Assembly: GCA_020055645.1 (NCBI GenBank)
Contig: CM034546.1
Span: forward strand, 46,252,001 to 46,316,000
DNA length: 64,000 nt
Direction: 5' to 3'
DNA from: Tomocerus qinae
Lineage: Eukaryota > Arthropoda > Collembola > Entomobryomorpha > Tomoceridae
Each line of letters opens with the position of its first letter. Within the stretch, counting starts at the first letter, position 1. Positions 24,701 through 34,288 of the stretch are shown here, piece after piece. The notes under the pieces are model-generated. The model saw nothing but the letters and a program-made list of their open reading frames with translations. It searched no databases and had not been told where the DNA came from. The position numbers and the translations under genes are program-made.

Positions 24701-24934
24701 CAACTTGAAAAAAAGTGTCTTGATCATCGACAACGTTTTTATATCAACGCATTTAAATGGAATTTACGCGGTAGGTTTGAAAAAAGCCACTTGTCCAAAT
24801 TTGTAGACCGTAAGGATTACTGTTATATTTTTGAAAATGGCATAGGTAAAGCTAATAACGACAAACAAATTCGAAAATATATTCTTTCCTTTGCGAAATC
24901 TACCTATATGCCACCCCAATATCATTTTGATTAG
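21791..24934 (+). CDS. F-box/leucine-rich protein (two exons)
   Basis: Exon 1 (21791-21925) encodes 45 residues: a basic N-terminus followed by NPFEMPP. Exon 2 (23351-24934) continues in phase 0 with VIKCVLEHMNVKDLKNCRLI. Together these form an F-box: the Pro-rich start, the VLxHMNVKDLKNCR core and the SKLW end. The product is about 572 residues. The remainder has regularly spaced Leu/Ile/Val with LRR-like segments near the C-terminus (VKKLYLNSVNV). Donor CCTCCT/GTAAAA and acceptor GATATAG frame an intron of about 1.4 kb that is largely transposon. A further acceptor (TTTCAG) just before the ATG implies a 5'UTR intron. F-box proteins recruit substrates to SCF ubiquitin ligases; the substrate is unknown. 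A single-exon reading from 23363 would lack an ATG and half of the F-box. Confidence 0.85.
21978..23291. mobile_element. TIR element filling the F-box gene intron
   Basis: The left end GTCCTTAAGGATGCAAAAGA and the reverse complement of the right end (GTCCTTTAACGTTGCAAAAG) agree and continue through ACCTCAATC and TTTGGCAGTGAAA. A third copy of TTTGGCAGTGAAA occurs at about 23168. Inside, 22555-22710 and about 22850-22975 form another inverted repeat (TTTTGTGGCCAGGAAAA). No transposase. Target duplication not seen. Confidence 0.55.
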
Positions 24935-25073
24935 TTGGAGATGATGAAAAAACATACTTATACTAGTATACATATAGTTGAGTATTTGCATGGAAAATGT
25001 GATGAATTGGAGATTAGGATTTACTAAGATTATTATACGGTAATATGCAATCGCTGCAGCTTAGCTTAAGTCA

Positions 25074-25653
25074 TCATCATTCAGTGTACAAAATACCACT
25101 TACCAGTGGTAAGTGGTTTTTAATGGTATTTAACGTTAAATACCACTACCTAAAAAGTAGTGGTAAGTGGTATAAATGGTATAAATGGTAAAACATAGTT
25201 TCATTTAAATTTCGTGTTTAAATTTTGAACAAAATTCGGGGGCAAAGGACGAAATAGCTTAGCAGATGATCATTGTTGTCACAAATTGATAAGGGTTCAT
25301 CAATCAGAGTAGGATTCAACAAATGAGGGCGCTAACAACCCTTGCCGATTGAGAAATTAATTGCAATTAAATTAGCATCAATTTTAAATGGACGATACCA
25401 AATACAATCTTTCTTTCTTCATTTTTTTATAACTTTTGGTGTACAATCAAATAAATATGATTAATTTAATTGATATTAGAAATATTTCATAGAAAACTAA
25501 GTTCTAAAACTTATATTTTAGGAAGTCTAGTGTATCTGTACTCAGCTGTCTAATCAATCGCTAAAATTTACCATTTTTACCATTAAGTGCATTTTTACCA
25601 CTGTGATGGTAAAAAAGGCTAAAAAGTGGTAAATTTTGTACACTGTCATCATT
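25074..25653. mobile_element. hAT-like MITE with 8-bp duplication
   Basis: TCATCATT flanks both ends (25074-25081 and 25646-25653). The 564-bp insert begins CAGTGTACAAAATACCACTT and ends AAGTGGTAAATTTTGTACACTG in mirrored form. TACCACTT/AAGTGGTA motifs are repeated inside. An 8-bp duplication and CAGTG ends are hAT characters. Confidence 0.75.
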
Positions 25654-26201
25654 TTAGTAAAAACGTCTCCCACTGCACTGAATAGAAGGTCGTATCCCAA
25701 CTACCCCTAAACGCCCAGTAGAATACAATTTTCTCTTCGAGAGAAATTATATAAGCGATTATACAATACAATTTAGCGAACTAAGCGGCATGTAAGCATG
25801 TACATAAAGTACAGCATAGAATTCGATTTTTTTCTAAGAAAGTGCAACTGCCACAGTGCCACAATTCTTTCTTCTAACGATTAAGGAAAATAGACTACCT
25901 ATCACTGAATGTATTCTTAATATCTTTTAGTTTTTACCTTTATTTTCCTCATTTAAGATTTCCCTTCCTATTTATTTAAAAGAAGTTAAGTGAAGAAAGT
26001 AAGAAAAAATTTAACATTGAGACAATAATTGACCCTCTTCGTTTTAGTTAATTCCCCTGGGGTCAACTATTAATTTTCGTAGAATGGCATGCTTGAAACA
26101 ATGGTTGACCCAAGTCAACTAATTTGGAAAATGAGGTATCTTTAGAATGAATAGTCACACCTGGGAAAATGTCATTTTAATGCTATGGAAGGCTTTGCTT
26201 G
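25654..26201. other. No gene recognised
   Basis: AT-rich spacer between two MITEs; short frames only. Confidence 0.5.
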
Positions 26202-26765
26202 TACAGGGTCATCACTTATATAATTTCCCTAAACCACAACCCAGCACAGACTAGATACCAAGAGAGTCTGTTTACCACTTTATAGAAAATCTATTTGCGA
26301 ATCTAAGCGACCCTAACACTATAAATCGGGTAAAAATTCATTGAAAATAACAGGTTGAAAATTTGCAGAAATTATGTCAGATTTCCAAATTACCTCAGTT
26401 CCCCATGAATTTCATTTTTAAATATTTTTTTCAACTTTTTTGTGGATTACTCCAATTTTGACAAATTCTCGAAAAATTTGAACAATCGACCACCTCCGAT
26501 TTTGATGAAAATGGGTGTAAAAATCACTAAAAAAATTATGGGGACCTGAGAAAATTTGGAGAGTTAGAAAGTGGGAAGAATTTCTGAATGTTTTCAATTT
26601 TTTATTGTAAAATTTTTTTTACCTATTCCTAACCAATGTGCATGGTGTTAGAGTCGGTTAGTTTTTTAAAAAGATTCTCTACAGGATGGTATATTATATT
26701 ACAATTTTGATAACCAGTCTGTCTTTTGCTGTGGAGGGGGGAATTATATAAGTGATGACCCTGTA
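26202..26765. mobile_element. Tc1/mariner-type MITE
   Basis: TA then CAGGGTCATCACTTATATAA on the left, and the reverse complement followed by TA on the right (560 bp between the TAs). CAGGGT ends with TA duplication are typical of the IS630-Tc1-mariner group. The centre contains TCCGATTTTGATGAAAATGG, also present in the F-box intron element. Confidence 0.72.
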
Positions 26766-28313
26766 CATAGTATATTGCATTCTATTCGCGGAAATGCTGT
26801 TAGTGCAAGTGGTAAACGGAGGCGGTGAATATACTGCTAAAAAAATTCAGGTTGCTGTATAAATAAAAGTTCAACAGTAATTTAATATTTGATTTTCCTT
26901 AAGTCGTTTTTAAAAGTTTCTTAAATTGTAGTTTAGACTACCATATTATGTCATACTGCTATGGTAATCTTATTGTCAAATTCATTTATGATTAATTATT
27001 ATGGCACTTTTTCTTGTACTTTCTATTAATGCCGCATGCTAACACATATCCAGAGAAGGAGGGTGGCAGCAAAAACTATTGCGTTGCGCCTCTCCCACCT
27101 CCCTCTGGATACGTGCCTGGCTCCATGTAATGTCGGCAGTTGGGTTGGAAGTATCTTTTAAAATACTGCTGCGTATATAGCATTATAGGTAGGTGCCTAC
27201 CTCCCCTACCTTTGTAGTTGTATTTACAGGAAGAATTCATGCATCTATTGTATATAATAAAATAATTCTAGTCTATTGTGTTATATGATATTATTATGTA
27301 TGTAATGTAAATATAAATATATAAATATAAATTGTATGTAATGTATTATAACTTATAAATAAGTATATTGGTAAATGTTTTAGTGAATATAGGACTATAG
27401 GTTAATTTTCTTGTGAAGCGTACAAACCTATTATGATATGATATCACTACCAATGTTATTGTTATTGGGCACAATCGCAAGTTTGAATGAATTTTCAAAT
27501 TTTTCAACATTTTAACAAAAATCGAACTTGTCAATTATTAATTCAATTAAAATAAGTAAATTTGATTTAGTAGAATCCTAACTTAACTTCACAACTACAT
27601 GTGAATAGTGTGTGTAGTATTGTAAGGAAATATCCGTTGTAATTCCTATATTATCTGTATGTAAAATCCATGTACATATTAAATACATAATATTACCTAA
27701 TTATATATATATCAATCTAACTAGTCTAAGTACTTATTTGTTACGCGATCTGACAACAAACTCCTTAACACTTCAACTTTCTAACCTGGGAAAATGTAGA
27801 TACAAAGCACCTGGCTCACTTTAAGCTTTCATAATATTACTAAGCATACGTACTTATCACCAATATAGTAAAGTAACACGAAATACTCATCTGGAATGCT
27901 TTACTGTGTTTTATTAATTAACAATAGTAAAGGTAGTTCAAAAATTTCGAATTTTTATTAAATGTAGAGAATTTGTGACGCTAAAATTTTTATAAATGGA
28001 TGTCCCTAAACAGAAATCGTTGGATATGACCCACATATCTATAAATCTTAATTTTCTTTTGTACAATTATACAGATAAACAATGAATAGACATTAGACAT
28101 ATGCACATTTACTCAAATAAATAAAAATACTACATACTTGAAACTTGAAACCCCATCAGTACATTATAGAGTATCTTAGATAATAATTTAATCCTAACAT
28201 TTTTGGCCATTTTGTACCATTTATGATCAATTCCTAAAATCAATAGTCATTTTATATGGTAATTTTGTATCAATTTGATGATTTTGCATCATTGATGTCG
28301 GAATAAGTATTTT
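26766..28313. other. No gene recognised; small hairpin near 27.05 kb
   Basis: ATATCCAGAG ... CTCTGGATAC at 27046-27112 is a short GC-richer hairpin resembling the ends of the 28.7-kb hAT-like MITE. The rest is AT-rich without coding signal. Confidence 0.45.
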
Positions 28314-28524
28314 AAGCCATCGGGTGTATTAAGTACCATGATAATTGGCATTATCATAGTAACCAACAAAGGTACTTAATTAAAGTAAAAAATAGATCTC
28401 ATAAGTATGGTCGGATGGCGACTTGGTGATATAAGTAAACCGGAAATGGAAAGTACTCAGGTTCGATCGATTCCTGCATTGACCTTCAAATAAATCTTTT
28501 ATCCTTACTTAATACACCCGATGG
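28314..28524. mobile_element. TIR element carrying a tRNA-like sequence
   Basis: CCATCGGGTGTATTAAGTA at the left end is mirrored by TACTTAATACACCCGATGG at the right. Between them lies a tRNA-derived segment (next entry). It could be a composite of SINE-like and MITE-like sequence. No target duplication identified. Confidence 0.5.
28409..28484 (+). ncRNA. tRNA-like pseudogene or SINE head
   Basis: GGTCGGA at the 5' end pairs with ATTGACC at the 3' end (six of seven positions including G-T). TGGCGACTTGG resembles a Pol III A box. CAGG-TTCGATCGATT-CCTG resembles a T arm, with the loop four bases longer than the usual seven. The long T loop makes a working tRNA unlikely. Confidence 0.35.
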
Positions 28525-28706
28525 CTGAAAATAATTATTCTAACAAACAAAACGGTTGTGCAAGTACTTTAATTCATCATTGATGTTATTTTATTGCTTG
28601 TCTTTTTTGTCAATTTCATAATTAGTTTCTGTTAATTTAGGATGCAAAATAATTTATAGCATTAATAGTCAAGGGAAGGGACCCACAATATATATAAGTG
28701 AACAAA

Positions 28707-28880
28707 TTTGCAGGCAAGGACGTATTTAGGGGGGGTGCTAAATGCACCCCCTAAATTTTCCAAAAACACACTAGATAATTCTCAAAAATTGATAAAAAGT
28801 AGTTTTACCCATAAGAAAAATCTGCTCGTATGTTTAAGCACCCCCTTAGTTTGATTTCTAGATACGCTATTGTTTGCAGG
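28707..28880. mobile_element. 158-bp hAT-like MITE
   Basis: TTTGCAGG flanks both sides (28707-28714 and 28873-28880). The insert begins CAAGGACGTATTTAGG and ends CTAGATACGCTATTG. The 8-bp duplication supports hAT. Confidence 0.72.
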
Positions 28881-29115
28881 TACTATTAAATTGGTACAGT
28901 TCAATTTGACAATTTATTTGTTGAATTTTAAGATAAAAATGTTGAATAAATAAATGAACATTCCAATGAAACGAAACAATTGAAATTATACAGAAATGTA
29001 AATATTAATATTAATAATTTTTAGTAAATATATTAATCTCTGGTTTAATTCAACAATAAATATTTAATCATTCTCATGTAATACAATAAATAATGAGATT
29101 ACATGTGTAAAACGG

Positions 29116-29122
29116 TATAAAT
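29116..29122 (+). promoter_or_regulatory. TATA box of peptide gene 3
   Basis: TATAAAT within ACGGTATAAATACGTTAGT, preceded by GAGATTACATGT and followed by an ATTCACATCAG leader. It is nearly identical to the gene 1 promoter, including about 200 bp further upstream. Confidence 0.75.
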
Positions 29123-29366
29123 ACGTTAGTTCCTTTTCCAAAATTCACATCAGAATCAGTCCAGAGCTATTCAATTCAACTACAACTATTAGAAGTAAAC
29201 TCTAAAATCTAAAGGTACAGATCCCTAACTATTTTGTATGTTAGTCTTTATTTCTGTGTAATTCAAAAAATTAATTTGAACTATAACCGATTCTATAACT
29301 AAAATACATTAATTAGATTAGATTTAATTGCATTGGTTTTATTTATTTCCATAGCACGAGCGAAAG

Positions 29367-29627
29367 ATGTCTTTGAAGGTGGCTGCAATTCTTCTTTTGG
29401 TGGTTGCTGTAGCATTTGTTGCTGCGGAAGCCGAAGACAATGTTGACGTTGAGGATGTTGAGTCGGAGGTTGCCAACGACGAGGATAGTAGTCGCTGTTA
29501 TTATCGTCCATGTGGTGCTAGACCATTCAATGGCAGATGGTGCCCTGTCAGCCACAGATTTGCAGGCTTCCGTCGCTGTGGAGTAAATCCATTGCAAAGG
29601 CGACCTTTATGCTGCAGGAGATTCTAA
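29367..29627 (+). CDS. Six-cysteine cationic prepropeptide 3
   Basis: An 86-residue precursor: signal peptide MSLKVAAILLLVVAVAFVAA, acidic pro-segment (EDNVDVEDVESEVANDED), mature region beginning near SRCYYRPCG with C-x4-C-x9-C-x11-C-x10-CC and eleven arginines. The 5'UTR intron is 29215-29354 (AAAG/GTACAG ... TTCCATAG). The ATG lies in CGAAAGATG, the same context as the other copies. Sequence similarity in upstream, leader and coding parts makes it the sister of inverted copy 1. The six-cysteine arrangement implies three disulfides; the pairing cannot be read from sequence. Confidence 0.87.
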   Translation: MSLKVAAILLLVVAVAFVAAEAEDNVDVEDVESEVANDEDSSRCYYRPCGARPFNGRWCPVSHRFAGFRRCGVNPLQRRPLCCRRF

Positions 29628-29879
29628 TCTACTTGTTGCTGATTGACGATTTCCGTTTCCGACAATCGAAATAAACTGAAAAATAATTAAATTTATTGTA
29701 GTCATATAATTTATGAATAATTGTACTCGAAATTACTATTTAAACGATTTAAAATTAGCTTATGTACTCTGAAAATAATAAATAACAAAATAATGAATTG
29801 AAATTATATGTTTTAATAAGCTTTATCTTTGTTTTACCTATATTTTAAAATTGTGGCTTACATCTAACATTTCTGTTTT

Positions 29880-31136
29880 GCAATCTAAAAAATACTTGAT
29901 TTTACAAACTTCCTCTGTGTAAGGTGAAGTTATGAAGTGAAACATTGAAGTATTGCATACCTATCAAACACTCCACAATATTATGTTACTTCACTTGTTG
30001 AATGACAGGTTGTAATTTTGAAGCATTCAGAACTTTCATATAAATTTAATCATGTAATGTATACTGATCGACATATTCATAGGTACCTCGAACTTTATTA
30101 ACGAATATAACATAATTTAAATCAAAAAAATTACATAATAGAAGTACAGTTTACAATCACTAGGTGGTTTTAAATTAGGCTAGGTGCGATAGTCATTCAT
30201 TCATTATATTTATCTATCTCATTGATGTACTTTTCTGTCAAGTATCCCTTAGAATATGAACAAAATAAATGCAATTGGTGTGACATATACAATTTGATGT
30301 AATAACGGCGGTACAATATCATCATGGTTATTATAAGCAATAAACTCATTTTAATAGTAGAATAGTACACTCATACACATACTTACTATAATTCATTCTT
30401 AATTCCATGACTATTGATTTTTATATTTATGATTTTAACAAATATTGCATCATGGAGTAAACACACAACTTTTATCTATACACGGTTGTATTAATAAATT
30501 AAATAAATACATTATTGATATACTCTATTGGCATTAGGTCATATTGCATTATTTTTCGAATATGTTTAAACAGTTTTAGCAATTACAGCTTTACTATAGT
30601 TTATCCAGAAATTAATTTAGTTAATAGGCAAACATACAGTATAAAGTTGTCATAAATCAAACATTTAATTATGCCGAAATTAAAAACTACATTACAAAAT
30701 ACAAATTAAATGAATGGAATGATTAAATTTATTCACAGTTGTAGCCACAACCGCCAAAATAAACATGACAAATTGGATTACCTAGTATTATAATGAATCG
30801 TATCAGAAAATGAGGAAATGTGGCTAATTTATTACATTCACAACTCACATACTAAATACTACCACTAGATTATATATATACAATAATGTACGAATCTATG
30901 TCATTATTATGACAATTAATATAATATGAAGAAAGATTTAAAAAAGCTAAAAAGTGAATCGAAATAATTGGAATTATATTGCAATGCAAATATTCATTTT
31001 ATTAAATCCTATAATCTCTTATATATTTCAGGAGCTATTTCGGTTACAAAACTTCCTGTAAACCATTCAGTAAATTAACATTACATTACATAATCCCTAA
31101 TATTATTCAACAGTCAATAAATTATTAGCGTTTCGC
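29880..31136 (+). repeat. Upstream region of peptide gene 4, shared with gene 2
   Basis: The block from about 30180 to 31140 resembles 16960-17830 (AAATGCAATTGGTGTGA, TAATAACGGCG, GATTACCTAGTATTA, ATGCAAATATTCATTTT). It contains no gene. The similarity supports duplication of a two-gene unit. Confidence 0.65.
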
Positions 31137-31170
31137 GATAAACAAAAATAATGAGATTACGGGTATAAAT
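31137..31170 (+). promoter_or_regulatory. Promoter of peptide gene 4
   Basis: GATAAACAAAA at 31137-31147 repeats the GATA/forkhead-like site of gene 2. TATAAAT is at 31164-31170, and CACATTCAGTT about 25-35 bp further matches an arthropod initiator. Confidence 0.62.
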
Positions 31171-31389
31171 ACGTAAGGTCTGTTTCCAAAATTCACATTC
31201 AGTTCAGAGCTATATTCAGTTCAATTACAAATTGCTAAAATTATCTTAAAAAGCCAAAAGGTAAAAATTACATTATATTACTCTATATCTTTAATTTTAA
31301 AAATTTCAATTTGCTGATTGGTTTCCATATCTATTACTTGTTTCTATCTCACATTGGTTTTTATTTATTTCCATTAGCACGAGGGAAAG

Positions 31390-31647
31390 ATGTCTTTTAA
31401 GGTGGCTGGAATTCTTCTTCTGGTGGTTGCTGTAGCATTTGTTGCAGCGAAAGCCGAAGACAATGTTGATGTTGAGGATGTGGAATTAGAAGAAGCCAAT
31501 GACGAAGATGGGGGTCGTTGTTTTTGGAGTAAATGTGGTTTAATCCCGTTTAGTGGGCGACGCAGGTGTCCACTAGGCTACCGGGTTGTCCGTACAGACA
31601 ATTGTGGCGTATTACGACCTAAAAGGAGATTGTGTTGCAGAATTTAA
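31390..31647 (+). CDS. Six-cysteine cationic prepropeptide 4 (divergent)
   Basis: An 85-residue precursor. Signal and pro-segment (MSFKVAGILLLVVAVAFVAA, then EDNVDVEDVE) are almost identical to the other copies. The mature region differs widely after the first cysteine: CFWSKCG, then CPLGYRVVRTDNCG, then a basic stretch and CC, spaced C-x4-C-x10-C-x11-C-x9-CC. Twelve basic residues and one Asp. The 5'UTR intron is 31261-31377. The CPxGY segment is commoner in disulfide-rich extracellular peptides than the CPVSH form of copies 1 and 3, so this copy may be nearer the ancestral form or may have taken a new target. The reading frame is intact and the promoter conserved. Confidence 0.85.
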   Translation: MSFKVAGILLLVVAVAFVAAKAEDNVDVEDVELEEANDEDGGRCFWSKCGLIPFSGRRRCPLGYRVVRTDNCGVLRPKRRLCCRI

Positions 31648-32224
31648 TGATTTGCATTAGTGATCAAGTATTGTTTCAATCTAAATAATTCTACTGGAAA
31701 ATTGTTTAATTTTATTCCATTGACACCCTTCAAGAAATAATTTTACTTTAAATTAGTTGCTCAATTGATGTAAAAATAACTAATCTGCAATCAAAATATT
31801 AAAACATAATTCCAATAATATCGAATCTTTCATAATTATGCTTCAGAACTGAAACTTAATTGTTAAAATCTAACATTCAATATTTGGTCCATAAATGCTC
31901 TCAAGATTTTGTTTTAATTAATTTGAAAAGCGATCCCATTTTCACAACTGAACAATAAGGATTTACACATTTAAAACTTCCATCTATAATTATTGGGCAA
32001 AAAAAATTTTGGGGGCACACCGAGAAAAAACCATAATTTCGTGAAAATGTTAACGATTTTTTGGGTTTTTAGACAATTTTTTTTTTATTTTTCTCAATTT
32101 AAGGGGAAGGACGTGCCCCGGTGCCCCCTCGCTACGGTCTTAATTATTAAATTAAGTTTAAGCATTGTAGGGAATTAAATATTTGGGCTATAGAAAAAGC
32201 TTGTAAGATAGAGTAGAGTTATAA
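31648..32224. other. No gene recognised
   Basis: Contains TTTTGGGGGCACACCGAG and, about 100 bp on, GTGCCCCGGTGCCCCC. This pair resembles the 43.4-kb MITE family but has no clear boundaries. Confidence 0.4.
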
Positions 32225-32874
32225 TTCTGACAGGAATTATTTGATATAGGAAAATGAAAAAAAGTAGATCGTCGGAGGACATTTTTAGTTCTGTTTTTCT
32301 ATGCACCTTATTATTATTAACAAACATCTTTGGTCAAAAAAATTTATTATTCAGTAATTCATTGGCTATGTGAAATAACACCAAAAAATCGGATTATGAA
32401 ATAACTCCGAAATTACCGGTCCGATTTAGATGAAACTTGGAACAGAAGTCAACAATCTTTATATCTCGGGGTCTTTTTTGAATTTGTGAAAAGTTCGAAT
32501 TTCTTCCCTTTCAAAATTACGAAATAAATTTCGAAATAGATAGTTTCTCATATAAGGGTTTTTTTCGTAATTTATTTCGTAATTTTGCAAGAGAAGAAAT
32601 TGGAATTTTTCACAAATTCAAAAAAGACCCCGAGATATAAAGATTGTTGACTTCTTTTCCAAGTTTCATCCAAATCGGACGGATAATTTCGGAGTTATTT
32701 CATAATCCGATTTTTTGGTGTTATTTCACATAGCCAATAAATTATTGAATAATAAATTTTTTTGACCAAAGATGTTTGTTAATAATAATAAGGTGCATAG
32801 AAAAACAGAACTAAAAATGTCCTCCGACGATCTACTTTTTTTCATTTTCCTATATCAAATAATTTCTGTCTTCT
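32225..32874. mobile_element. 642-bp snapback element
   Basis: The whole insert is one near-perfect inverted repeat around about 32550, with outer ends GACAGGAATTATTTGATATA and the mirrored ATCAAATAATTTCTGTC. TTCT lies on both sides (32225-32228 and 32871-32874), a possible 4-bp duplication like the 18.5-kb element. No coding capacity. Confidence 0.72.
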
Positions 32875-34288
32875 AGGAACAGTACGTTAAGTGTAAAGTA
32901 AGTTTAAGTTGTATAGGTAAGCTCTGAGGATGAGCTTATTTGAAATAAACATAGTTTTAAGATGTTAATTATTAAATGATAATTGCAATGACATTTTTTT
33001 CAGTATGAATGCAAAATCAGAAAGAGCTTTAAGGCTTGATTCTGAAAGTATAATTGGTATTGATCCCAAGACAAAGATCGACTGAGGTAACTACCGTAAT
33101 AGTTGACGGTCGTTGGTGCATGATGCTAATAATGGTCCGAAACAGGTTACTTTAAAATTATAATGGTAATTGTGATTTCTGGGCCATTCGATTCCTCGGA
33201 TCTATTGCTGTGGGTCTTGTCCAGGTTGACTGATGACGTCAGGGACGTAAGTGTATATCTAATTAGACTCTGAGTTCGGAGCCAATTAGAGGGTAAGAAT
33301 TTAGTCGCTGATTCCGTGCTTTACTCTACGCATGGTGTCTGAGTTCAGATTCACGAATGGGTTCCTGCTGGTAATTGAGTCCGATTCCCTGTAGAGTCTC
33401 AAAGTGTCAGTTACGTCCTTTGTGTTGTCCTCCTTGATATCTAATTTCAGTGTTGAGTCTCTGAGTTCCCCCTTACGTTTTCTGGGTTAACTTTTCTGGG
33501 CGATCCGCGTTTCAACCTCTCTGTACTTTGTTGAGAGTTCCCTCCGCCTTCTTACTCCATTGTAATTCTCAGTGGTTATTTAGGTGTTTATTGTAATGTG
33601 GGTATGTTTAATGTAAGTTGTTTGGATATTGGTCAAAGCTTTTAGATATTTTATATGTGTATTGTATTTCTATTGTGTTCTTGCCTAATTATTCTACGAA
33701 GTTATTTGGCATTCGTTACTTTATGGTAACAAAGACCCGTGTGAGGGTTGGTGATAACCCAATAACGACGCTCTCAGGGTTGGGTTGGCTTTAGTCACTA
33801 AGTATTTAGCGCAGCAGAAAGGTTAAGAGCATTTGTGCGAAATTTTAACTTACAAACAGTGGTTACAGTGGATGGCCATCGGTTATATATGTACACGCTA
33901 TTTTTAATTTAGGAAGAAAGAGGATAGATTGGAATTCCGAAGAGCTTCTTGCACAAGACTTAATGGCTTCAATTTCAATGCACTTAAGCACTCAAATAGA
34001 ACTCTGCATATTTGTACAAAGTAGTACAAAGACACTTTACATTATTGCTTTTCAATCTACAAATTTTTTGTGAAGCAATGATCAAATTAAAAGAATTGAA
34101 TTGACATTGAATGAAGTTATATACAACAAGTATTCAATTAAAAGCAATTCTTTAAGTATATTTTTATACTGCAACTTCACTTTCAATTTAAGTAATAAAA
34201 AGCTAATACAAATTATAATGATTTTGAATTCCATTTTTAGCTCGCCGGAGGAAGCGAGTATATTATTTTAGTCTGAGTCCAGATTAAA
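32875..34288. other. Non-coding stretch with GC-richer block
   Basis: 33.18-33.85 kb is richer in GC and TGAGTTC-type words than its surroundings and may be an old retroelement piece. I found no coding motif. CTCGCCGGAGGAAGCGAG (34242-34259), a small hairpin, lies just before the receptor gene. Confidence 0.35.
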
